DNA from: Clostridiales bacterium
Lineage (GTDB): Bacteria > Bacillota > Clostridia > Christensenellales > JAISNN01
Direction of reading: 5' to 3'
Assembly: GCA_031273965.1 (NCBI GenBank)
Contig: JAISQX010000181.1
Coordinates: 1 to 6,257 of the forward strand
Length of the DNA: 6,257 nt
The notes beneath the pieces were generated by a model, which did not search any database, had not been told where the DNA came from, and saw nothing but the letters and a program-made list of their open reading frames with translations. Below, piece after piece: positions 1 to 5,148 of this stretch (the stretch's first letter is position 1; each line of letters starts with the position of its first letter). The position numbers were made by a program, and so were the translations under genes.

Positions 1-163
1 CAAGACCATAAATCGTATTACCCTTGTTGTCCTTTGTTCTGAATGTGGTTATTCCGATTAGTTTACCGCGTTCATCGAGTAACGCTCCGCCGCTGTTCCC
101 TTCCGTTATCGTCAAATCACATTGAATACTTTTATGGTACGAAAAAGAATACTTGCACGGTTT
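1..163 (-). pseudogene. C-terminal fragment of an S1/HtrA-like serine protease, N-terminus missing
   Basis: Read on the minus strand, this open frame gives a chymotrypsin-fold serine peptidase active-site segment: SIQCDLTITEGNSGG followed by ALLDERGKLIGITTF. In S1/S1C (DegP/HtrA-like) peptidases GNSGG carries the nucleophilic serine (here the codon at 92-94), and the next strand usually reads G-x-L-I/V-G-I, as here. The frame runs off the left edge and is broken upstream by an in-frame TAA at 164-166. The other two minus frames are also stopped close by, and nothing resembling the His or Asp active-site regions appears between 164 and 284. There is no start codon or ribosome-binding site. The piece is therefore probably a truncated relic of a protease gene; a sequencing frameshift is the alternative. 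The family assignment is fairly firm for this motif, while the pseudogene status is inferred. Confidence 0.62.
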
Positions 164-284
164 TTATATTGGAACAAGCCCGATCAAAGCATATTCCTAT
201 TTCTCAAATTAATGAATCAAATATTATCGGTATTTTTGTACTTGACGCGACAAAACATGACTAAACTAAAACTTTGATTTTTTC

Positions 285-620
285 TCACCAAATATAATCT
301 GAAATTCTATAAACATCAAAAATGATAAATTTTTCACCAATATACGGGTTAGTATCAATTAAGATATTATTATCTACAATACCTATTACGTGCAAAGAAA
401 TTTTTTCCGTTATTACATCAACTCCGGAAAACCCTAAAAATCTTTCAACATATATTAATTCATTTATTATGTCTATTTCGCATTGCGTCTTGTCTACGTC
501 GATATAATATTCTACGTTTAAGGGGGCTTCAATAACATTTATGAAAATGGGTGGCAGATTGTATCTTACGCCCCTGTCTCTAGAAAAATAATAACATACA
601 AAAATTAAAGCCAATATCAT
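285..620 (-). CDS. Small hypothetical protein with N-terminal membrane anchor (5' end uncertain)
   Basis: I do not recognise this family. From the ATG at 620 the frame gives 111 residues ending in TGA at 285. Residues 1-13 are hydrophobic and are followed by SRDRG, so it looks like a membrane-anchored or exported protein whose remaining ~95 residues form a soluble, beta-rich domain (alternating aliphatic and aromatic residues, ending DVYRISDYIW). The same frame stays open upstream to a TAG at 720-722 and there encodes a basic stretch (DKARIFVGGIKNKKSLFVLP) that would complete a typical cytoplasmic tail plus transmembrane helix, so the real N-terminus is probably upstream of 620. No ATG, GTG or TTG lies there in this frame, and the only good ribosome-binding site (708-716) leads to an ATG in another frame. 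It lies 114 bases downstream of the 735-938 gene, on the same strand. Possibly frameshifted. Confidence 0.5.
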   Translation of the reverse strand: MILALIFVCYYFSRDRGVRYNLPPIFINVIEAPLNVEYYIDVDKTQCEIDIINELIYVERFLGFSGVDVITEKISLHVIGIVDNNILIDTNPYIGEKFIIFDVYRISDYIW

Positions 621-694
621 GGGTAATACAAATAGACTTTTTTTATTTTTTATTCCGCCGACGAATATGCGCGCTTTGTCATATATTGTCCGTA

Positions 695-716
695 CATGCG
701 TAATATTCCCCTCTTT
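695..716 (-). promoter_or_regulatory. Ribosome-binding site and out-of-frame ATG before the 285-620 gene
   Basis: On the minus strand AAAGAGGGG (716-708) sits ten bases before an ATG at 697-695, an acceptable Shine-Dalgarno arrangement. That ATG opens a frame that ends after 15 codons at a TAA (652-650). The frame with protein-like content that leads into the membrane anchor of the downstream gene is a different one. The site therefore looks like the original start of that gene, now out of register. Confidence 0.45.
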
Positions 717-734
717 ATGCTATCATTATTTATA

Positions 735-938
735 TTATGAAAATGTGGCATTAAACTTCAAAGTCTTCAAATCATAATAATAAAAGATTCCGCTCAATTC
801 AAACACTTGCTTATGCGTATAATCAAAACCGGTAATCTCCTTATCGTCTTTTTTATTATCGTGCCTCGGTTTGCGCGTAACTTTAAAGGTATAGATATAA
901 AATTCTTTCGGTGTGCATTTAGCGCTGTAGGTAAACAT
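735..938 (-). CDS. Small hypothetical protein, possibly 5'-frameshifted
   Basis: I do not recognise this family. From the ATG at 938 the minus-strand frame gives 67 residues, rich in Lys, Tyr and Phe, with no signal peptide or membrane segment (ends FELSGIFYYYDLKTLKFNATFS across its last 22 residues, summarised here). AGGG at 950-947 lies eight bases before this ATG and could serve as its ribosome-binding site. The same frame is open further upstream to a TGA at 1010-1008, and that stretch also reads like protein (ESGEGEFTERSW, then VLTDDRENT, directly before the Met). A much stronger start site, GGAGG six bases before an ATG at 1011-1009, is one base out of register with it. A single-base indel in the first codons would give a protein of about 91 residues. 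It is the first gene after the strong leftward promoter at 1114-1142. Confidence 0.45.
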   Translation of the reverse strand: MFTYSAKCTPKEFYIYTFKVTRKPRHDNKKDDKEITGFDYTHKQVFELSGIFYYYDLKTLKFNATFS

Positions 939-958
939 TGTATTTTCCCTATCATCGG

Positions 959-1003
959 TTAAAACCCAACTCCTCTCAGTAAACTCTCCTTCGCCGGATT
1001 CAT
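959..1003 (-). CDS. Possible 14-residue leader peptide ORF
   Basis: An ATG at 1003-1001 on the minus strand opens a 14-codon frame (MNPAKESLLRGVGF, stop at 961-959). Its ATG overlaps the TGA of a three-codon frame (MNA) that begins at the well-positioned ATG 1011-1009 behind a GGAGG site, so translation could be coupled through the ATGA overlap. It could be a leader peptide between the strong promoter and the 735-938 gene. It could equally be a by-product of a frameshift in that gene, because both frames over this DNA look protein-like. Length alone gives no support. Confidence 0.2.
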   Translation of the reverse strand: MNPAKESLLRGVGF

Positions 1004-1017
1004 GCGTTCATTGAAAT

Positions 1018-1043
1018 CCTCCGCTAATAGCGGCTACCGCTAT
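1018..1043 (-). promoter_or_regulatory. Leader hairpins overlapping a strong Shine-Dalgarno (putative translational switch)
   Basis: In the leftward transcript UAGCGG (1042-1037) is followed by CCGCUA (1033-1028) and then by a second UAGCGG (1026-1021). The middle segment can pair with either flank: upstream as a 7-bp hairpin with loop UAG (including A1043-U1027), or downstream as a 5-bp hairpin with loop AUU. The downstream copy contains the first two G of the GGAGG ribosome-binding site (1022-1018), which precedes ATG 1011-1009 by six bases. The downstream pairing would mask that site and the upstream pairing would free it. The complementarity is seen directly; the switching is inferred. 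Confidence 0.4.
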
Positions 1044-1113
1044 AATGTTACTTTTTTAACCTTTTTCCCTATAATAACCCGTTCTCCGTTATGTTTTTTT
1101 ATTTCTGTATTTT

Positions 1114-1142
1114 ATTATACGTTACGATAAGGTAGGTGTCAA
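1114..1142 (-). promoter_or_regulatory. Consensus SigA/sigma70 promoter reading leftward
   Basis: On the minus strand a perfect -35 TTGACA (1142-1137) and a perfect -10 TATAAT (1119-1114) are separated by exactly 17 bases (1136-1120). The expected transcription start is near 1107, which gives a leader of roughly 95 bases to the ATG at 1011 or 170 bases to the ATG at 938. It is the best promoter in the window and should drive the 735-938 gene and the minus-strand genes beyond it. Confidence 0.85.
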
Positions 1143-1205
1143 TATATTTGACTAAAAAAAATAAATTTCACAATTTATTCATCATAAGTCTTTATTTAAT
1201 CATTT

Positions 1206-1243
1206 ATCACGGTTCGCCGTGGTTTAAGCGGCGCGTATAGCGC
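1206..1243. other. Two small hairpins upstream of the methyltransferase
   Basis: CACGG (1208-1212) and CCGTG (1217-1221) form a perfect stem closed by a TTCG loop, extendable by a T-G and an A-T pair to 1206-1223. Eight bases further on, GCGC (1231-1234) can pair with GCGC (1240-1243). No T-tract follows on the plus strand and none is obvious on the minus strand, so they are not clear terminators. The rest of 1143-1272 is AT-rich and holds nothing else I can support. Confidence 0.35.
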
Positions 1244-1272
1244 ATCTACTGTACTTTTATAAAAAAATATTG

Positions 1273-1278
1273 TATAAT
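1273..1278 (+). promoter_or_regulatory. TATAAT -10 box immediately before the methyltransferase ATG
   Basis: A perfect TATAAT at 1273-1278 lies six bases before the ATG at 1285-1287. A start about seven bases downstream of the -10 would fall on that A, giving a leaderless mRNA, or a ~21-base leader if translation begins at the ATG at 1306. The -35 region (around 1249-1255, tgtact) is poor, so the promoter call is tentative. Confidence 0.45.
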
Positions 1279-1284
1279 ATTCCT

Positions 1285-2739
1285 ATGGAAAGACAAAAAA
1301 ATAAAATGCCGACGTTAAAAATCGCCTCTTACGACCGCGAGGGCAAGGGACTGGCTTTTTTAAACGGAAAAAGGTACATAATAGACGGCGCGCTATTCGG
1401 AGAAACCGTCGTCCTCGACTCGTCCGACAAACGGAAATTTAGAATAATAGAACCGTCGCCCTTTAGAAAAAGCGTCGATTGCGTAAGCTTCGCCCGCTGC
1501 GGCGGTTGTAATCTTCTCTTTGCCGAATATGAAGAGCAGCTCCGTCTAAAAAAATATATCGTCGCCGAATGCCTTAAGGACACGGTAAACGAGGAAACCG
1601 TTTCCGACACGGTAGGAATGTATTATCCGTACAAATACCGCAACAAAATTCATCTCGCCTTTGCGCGGCAAAAGGGCGGCAAGGTAAACATAGGATTTTT
1701 TGAAGAAAACTCAAGCGTCGTAACCGATTTTAAGGGTTGCCTTTTGCATGGCAAATTCGCGGAAATCCTTACCGATATTCTGCGCGGCTTTGTAGAAAAA
1801 ACAAAACAAAAAATCTATGACGAAAAAAACGGTCGCGAAGGCTTGCGCTATGCCGCCGCGCGTTATACGGATAACAATCTCATGCTGACGATTGTTTCCA
1901 CATACCCTTCCCTCCCCGGCGCGGAAGAACTTTATGCCTCGTTAAAGGAGCATTTTAACAATGTTTCTCTCTATCTCAACGTCAACCGCCTTGATAATTC
2001 CATGATTTTTTCCGAAAAATTTATACATCTCTGCGGAGAAAAGACCGTGGAGGGCAAGCTTTGCGGCGTAAAATTTGAATATTTTCCCGCGGCGTTTATT
2101 CAAGTAAACGATATCGTCGCTACAAAAATATACAACGACATATTGAACCGCGCCGATATAACCTCCGACACGATTGTTTACGACATATACAGCGGAATAG
2201 GTATAACGTCCGTCCTCTTCGCGAAAAGAGGCGCGCGCGTCTATTCGGTGGAGCTGTCAAACGACGCGGTAAAATCCGCCCGTACTCTAAAAAAAGTCAA
2301 CGACCTCGGCGACAAAATAATCAATATCCGCGGCGACGCCGGCGCGGAATTGGCGAAGCTATCGCTCCAAAACGACGACGACCTCTTGGAAATAAAAGCC
2401 GTGAACACCATAAAGTCCAAAAATGCCGAAGCGGAAAAGCATAAAGCCGCGTCGGAAAACGCGCGTCGGGTCGAATACGTTCCTTCTTCTCCAAACGCCG
2501 ACTCGATTGTTTTTGTCGATCCGCCGCGCTCCGGGCTTGACGAACGCGTCACAAAAGGCATATTGCGTCTAAAGCCGAAGCAGATAATATACTTGTCCTG
2601 CAACCCCGTGACGCTGGGCGAAAATCTAAAAGCCTTCTCCTCCGAATATACCGTAACAAGCGTTACGCCCTACGATATGTTCCCTCAAACAAAACATGTC
2701 GAAACATTGGTTTTTATGGACGTGAAAACCGGAGAATAA
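1285..2739 (+). CDS. rlmD: 23S rRNA (uracil-5-)-methyltransferase, RlmD/RlmCD (RumA) family
   Basis: A SAM-dependent enzyme that makes 5-methyluridine in 23S rRNA; Gram-positive members (RlmCD) modify the sites equivalent to U747 and U1939. From ATG 1285 it has 484 residues. An N-terminal TRAM-like beta domain (about 8-55) is followed by the Fe-S cysteines Cys66, Cys72, Cys75 (C-x5-C-x2-C-G/N context) and Cys152. The Rossmann methyltransferase fold carries FIQVN (271-275), VYDIYSGIGITSV (298-310), VDPPRSGLD (411-419), the catalytic Cys439 in LSCNP, and DMFPQTKHVE (464-473) with the probable general base Glu473. The cysteine set separates it from tRNA enzyme TrmA. Between GDA (350-352) and VDPP there are ~58 residues, far more than usual, including a Lys/Ala/Glu-rich insertion. 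Start: 1285 or 1306 (MPTLKIASY); a TTG at 1270 falls upstream of the -10 box. Weak GGAAAG at 1287-1292 would favour 1306. Convergent with the next gene. Confidence 0.93.
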   Translation: MERQKNKMPTLKIASYDREGKGLAFLNGKRYIIDGALFGETVVLDSSDKRKFRIIEPSPFRKSVDCVSFARCGGCNLLFAEYEEQLRLKKYIVAECLKDTVNEETVSDTVGMYYPYKYRNKIHLAFARQKGGKVNIGFFEENSSVVTDFKGCLLHGKFAEILTDILRGFVEKTKQKIYDEKNGREGLRYAAARYTDNNLMLTIVSTYPSLPGAEELYASLKEHFNNVSLYLNVNRLDNSMIFSEKFIHLCGEKTVEGKLCGVKFEYFPAAFIQVNDIVATKIYNDILNRADITSDTIVYDIYSGIGITSVLFAKRGARVYSVELSNDAVKSARTLKKVNDLGDKIINIRGDAGAELAKLSLQNDDDLLEIKAVNTIKSKNAEAEKHKAASENARRVEYVPSSPNADSIVFVDPPRSGLDERVTKGILRLKPKQIIYLSCNPVTLGENLKAFSSEYTVTSVTPYDMFPQTKHVETLVFMDVKTGE

Positions 2740-2780
2740 AAGTCTAAACCCTCTATCTTTGAATAGCTCCGTCGCGGAAA

Positions 2781-3368
2781 CTAAACTATTATAGGCTTGA
2801 AAAATACATCGAACGCCAACATAAAAAGCTCCGCGCCTACAAGTAAGATTAATTCGACGAGTCCGTTAAATCCAAAAACGGCATACGCCGTCGCGGACGC
2901 TACAAGAATGCCTATCAAAATACAAAAAAATATCATCACACGCCCGTCGCCGTTTTTTTTGGCATAACCGAGAATGCAATACATAATAGTCGAATACCCT
3001 AATATGCCGAATAACCCCACTCCGAGAGTGTGTATGCCCAAGCTTAACGCGCTTTCTCCCACATAGATAGCCGGCAACATAAAAGATAAACTGCAATTTA
3101 TTATCATCAGATAGACAAGCGAAGCCTTTATATTGAGTTTTTCGCATATAAAAAAGAGGTTCAAAAGCACGGTTATACTAGTAAGCATACCCCAGAGCAG
3201 AAACCAAACCGGTTGGGTCTTGCCTATGTCGCTTATCGTCATGCTAATCATGTCGTAGTCCTTTACCTTGAGAAAAGTAGCGGCAATCGCCACGATTAAA
3301 AAAATGCCGCAAACGGAAAGCTTGAACGCCGAAAGTTTTTTTGTATGCTTCATAATCGTTCTTTTCAT
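2781..3368 (-). CDS. Six-transmembrane-helix membrane protein, function unknown
   Basis: 195 residues, start ATG at 3368. AAAGAGG lies four bases upstream (3379-3373 region), somewhat close but the only ribosome-binding site available; the Met at residue 6 has none. A short basic N-terminus (MKRTIMKHTKK) precedes six hydrophobic segments at about 16-34, 54-74, 82-102, 112-134, 143-164 and 168-189, separated by short charged loops. The motif MISMTISDIGKT after helix 1 and the overall size and helix count faintly recall DUF998-like or related small integral membrane proteins, but no residue pattern settles it. It converges on the methyltransferase (41 bases between stop codons) and diverges from the polymerase 362 bases away. 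It is a real gene on codon and membrane grounds; its role cannot be deduced here. Confidence 0.8.
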   Translation of the reverse strand: MKRTIMKHTKKLSAFKLSVCGIFLIVAIAATFLKVKDYDMISMTISDIGKTQPVWFLLWGMLTSITVLLNLFFICEKLNIKASLVYLMIINCSLSFMLPAIYVGESALSLGIHTLGVGLFGILGYSTIMYCILGYAKKNGDGRVMIFFCILIGILVASATAYAVFGFNGLVELILLVGAELFMLAFDVFFKPIIV

Positions 3369-3384
3369 AAAACCTCTTTTACAT

Positions 3385-3413
3385 TTATTAAACCGGATTT
3401 TTAATCCGCCGCA
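3385..3413 (-). promoter_or_regulatory. Candidate promoter with palindromic spacer for the membrane protein
   Basis: On the minus strand a weak -35 TTGCGG and a -10-like TTAATA, 17 bases apart, precede the membrane protein gene. The spacer contains the perfect palindrome CGGATT-TTT-AATCCG (3394-3408), which could be an operator or a small hairpin in the leader. The -10 and -35 matches are poor, so this is tentative. Confidence 0.25.
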
Positions 3414-3434
3414 ATACCTTAGAATACTCCCAAT

Positions 3435-3614
3435 GAGGCTACGGAATAATTAATTTGAGATTTTTGCGAGCGGACTTTTGAGATAAATTTTGGTCTTTTT
3501 GCGCCTTAGGGCGTAGCGGAGCTACGTTAAAAGGCGCAAAAGACAGAATTTAACCAAAAAGACGCCGCAAAAAAACAAAAGCAACAAGGTTGCGGTTAAT
3601 TATTCCGCAGCCTC
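3435..3614. repeat. ~180-bp imperfect palindromic element (MITE/REP-like)
   Basis: The termini are inverted repeats: 3435-3453 (GAGGCTACGGAATAATTAA) and 3596-3614 match as reverse complements with one mismatch in 19. Inside, the arms keep pairing with gaps: TTTTTGCG...CTTTTG...TAAATT on the left matches the right arm, TTTTGCGCCTT (3497-3507) pairs with 3531-3541, and CGTAGC-GGA-GCTACG (3512-3526) forms a perfect apex. The right arm carries an extra side hairpin, GCAAC-AAG-GTTGC (3581-3593). No coding frame occupies it. It lies between divergent genes, where a terminator is not expected, which favours a mobile or repetitive palindromic element (MITE-like) over a terminator. I cannot see convincing target-site duplications. 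A structured non-coding RNA is the alternative. Confidence 0.7.
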
Positions 3615-3677
3615 AATATAACTCAAATTAAAAATGTCTATACCGCCAAAAATAGTCAAAAAATCACCGTTTTTAGC

Positions 3678-3707
3678 TTGTGCGGATACTATCGGGAATA
3701 CTATATT
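3678..3707 (+). promoter_or_regulatory. Candidate promoter for the DinB-type polymerase
   Basis: TTGTGC (3678-3683) and TATATT (3702-3707), 18 bases apart, would start transcription near 3714, just ahead of the AAAGAG ribosome-binding site (3717-3722). Four of six -35 bases and five of six -10 bases match consensus. I see no LexA-type (CGAAC-N4-GTTCG) box beside it, so SOS control is not supported by sequence. Confidence 0.35.
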
Positions 3708-3730
3708 GATATTTGCAAAGAGTAAAAAAT

Positions 3731-4981
3731 ATGAAAACAATTCTTCACTGCGATCTAAATAATTTTTATGCGTCGGTCGAAACCGCTATGAATCCGGAGC
3801 TTAGAGATAAACCAATAGCCGTATGCGGCGATCAGGAGCAAAGGCACGGCATAGTACTCGCAAAAAGCTATCCCGCAAAAGCTTGCGGAATAAATACCGG
3901 CGATACGGTTGTCGAAGCCAAACGCAAATGTCCTCCGCTTATCATCGTTCCGCCTCATTTTGAGGAATATGTCAAATATTCCGAAAAGGTCTTTGACATA
4001 TACGCGTCATATACTGATAAAGTGGAAAGCTACGGCTTAGACGAATGTTGGTTAGACGTAACTCATTGCCGCGCGCTGTTCGGCGACGGTGAAAAAATCG
4101 CGGACGAATTGAGACGGCGGACAAAAGATACTCTGGGACTTACTATATCCGTCGGCGTTTCATTTACAAAAATCTTTGCCAAACTCGGAAGCGACATGAA
4201 AAAACCCGACGCGACAACCGTCCTTATGCCGGAAAATTTTCGGCAAAAAATTTACGGTCTTCCCGTATCGATGCTCATGATGGTGGGAAGAAGCACGGGA
4301 AGCATACTAAACCGGTTAAATATCTTTACAATCGGCGAGCTTGCCGCCGCCGACAAGCGGCTTCTAAAAAAACATCTGGGTATAAACGGCGAAAAACTTG
4401 TCGATTACGCAAACGGACGGGACGACGAAGAGGTTCGCGACTGCTATGACAAGTTTATTCCCGCCAGCGTCGGACACGGTACGACCACGCCAAAGGATTT
4501 GTCCTCCTACGAAACCGCCGAACCCATATTATACGCCCTTTCCGAATTGATAACCTCCCGTTTGCGCCGCTATGGATTGTATTCGCAAGGAGTTCGTTTA
4601 TCCGTTAGGAATAATCAACTGCGCTCTTTTGGAAAGCAGCAGGCGCTACAGACCTTTACGGACAGCTCAAAGGATATAGCTCAATGCGCGTACGCTCTAC
4701 TAAAATCACTCTGGGATCCGTCGGAAAACTACCCTATCCGTACGATTACCGTGTCCGCTATCAATCTAATAAAAGCCGGAGACGTAATTAACGTAAATTT
4801 TTTTGACGACAACGAAGTATACGACAACAAGCTAGAAAAAAGTCTGGATAAGATACGCCAAAAATATGGCTACGACATAATTAAACGCGGAATACTCTTA
4901 AAAGACTCCTACGCCTCCGACGAGCATCTTAGCGACGATAATAAATTCCTGCCGTTTAACCGAAACAATCAAAAAAGGTAA
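3731..4981 (+). CDS. dinB: Y-family DNA polymerase, DinB / Pol IV type
   Basis: An error-prone translesion DNA polymerase that extends primers past damaged template bases in the cytoplasm. It has 416 residues, normal for Firmicutes DinB/YqjH-type enzymes. The palm and fingers are at about 1-165: HCDLNNFYASVE (6-17) supplies metal ligand Asp8 and the aromatic steric-gate position (Tyr13 by alignment with Pol IV Phe13), HGIVLAKSYPAK (39-50) is the incoming-nucleotide region, and YGLDECWLDVT (101-111) holds catalytic Asp104 and Glu105. SVGVSFTKIFAKLGSDMKKPD (141-161) is the conserved palm segment. Thumb helix-hairpin-helix motifs span about 175-235 and the little-finger domain about 240-350. FLPF (406-409) near the C-terminus could be a beta-clamp contact. 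Start 3731 has AAAGAG eight bases upstream; a TTG at 3713 in the same frame lies before that site and is unlikely. It is the only gene in its rightward unit and ends at the shared terminator. Confidence 0.94.
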   Translation: MKTILHCDLNNFYASVETAMNPELRDKPIAVCGDQEQRHGIVLAKSYPAKACGINTGDTVVEAKRKCPPLIIVPPHFEEYVKYSEKVFDIYASYTDKVESYGLDECWLDVTHCRALFGDGEKIADELRRRTKDTLGLTISVGVSFTKIFAKLGSDMKKPDATTVLMPENFRQKIYGLPVSMLMMVGRSTGSILNRLNIFTIGELAAADKRLLKKHLGINGEKLVDYANGRDDEEVRDCYDKFIPASVGHGTTTPKDLSSYETAEPILYALSELITSRLRRYGLYSQGVRLSVRNNQLRSFGKQQALQTFTDSSKDIAQCAYALLKSLWDPSENYPIRTITVSAINLIKAGDVINVNFFDDNEVYDNKLEKSLDKIRQKYGYDIIKRGILLKDSYASDEHLSDDNKFLPFNRNNQKR

Positions 4982-5071
4982 CTTTTTTAGGCTTTTATAG
5001 GTATTTCTTTTACAAAATCATTATTAAGCTACGGCGCCAAATAACGTGAGAAAATCCGTTGATTTGACAAA

Positions 5072-5085
5072 GAGGCTGTAGCCTC
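5072..5085. repeat. Short palindrome GAGGCT-GT-AGCCTC
   Basis: A perfect 6-bp inverted repeat with a two-base centre, just before the terminator hairpin. Its arms GAGGCT/AGCCTC are the same as the outermost six bases of the palindromic element at 3435-3614, so it may be a related remnant or simply a small stem at the polymerase 3' end. Confidence 0.4.
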
Positions 5086-5086
5086 A

Positions 5087-5132
5087 AAAACAAAAAGACC
5101 GATTTTTCTCGGTCTTTCGGTCTTTTTGTTTT
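5087..5132. terminator. Bidirectional Rho-independent terminator between convergent genes
   Basis: AAAACAAAAAGACCGA (5087-5102) is the exact reverse complement of 5117-5132, giving a 16-bp stem with A- and T-rich outer ends that act as U-tracts in both directions. An alternative inner stem pairs 5094-5102 with a second copy, TCGGTCTTT, at 5109-5117 around a six-base loop, so the duplicated 3' arm allows two competing hairpins. It sits between the stop codons of the polymerase (4981) and the leftward repeat-protein gene (5149), where it would stop both transcripts. Confidence 0.85.
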
Positions 5133-5148
5133 GCTATGCTACTCTAAT

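Noticed and set aside
43..264. A 73-codon plus-strand open frame at the left edge
   Set aside because: Its first third is antisense to the clear GNSGG protease motif, it has no ribosome-binding site, and its product resembles nothing I know. The part after 130 is protein-like enough that I cannot fully exclude a decayed gene.
1148..1176. TTGACT on the plus strand as a -35 for the methyltransferase, back-to-back with the leftward promoter
   Set aside because: No acceptable -10 lies 16-18 bases downstream (CAATTT at 17), so I do not call it.
1270..1272. TTG as the methyltransferase start
   Set aside because: It overlaps the -10 box, has no ribosome-binding site and adds residues not expected before the TRAM domain.
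2241..2603. Minus-strand open frame of 120 codons inside the methyltransferase
   Set aside because: Antisense shadow; the plus frame carries all methyltransferase motifs through this stretch.
2866..3147. Alternative minus frame inside the membrane-protein gene
   Set aside because: Lacks hydrophobic segments and a start site; the overlapping frame encodes six clean transmembrane helices.
3435..3614. The long inverted repeat as a transcription terminator
   Set aside because: Both flanking genes are transcribed away from it, so no upstream transcript needs terminating there.
3713..3715. TTG as the polymerase start
   Set aside because: It precedes the AAAGAG ribosome-binding site; ATG 3731 starts exactly at the conserved MKTILHCDLNNFYASVE N-terminus.
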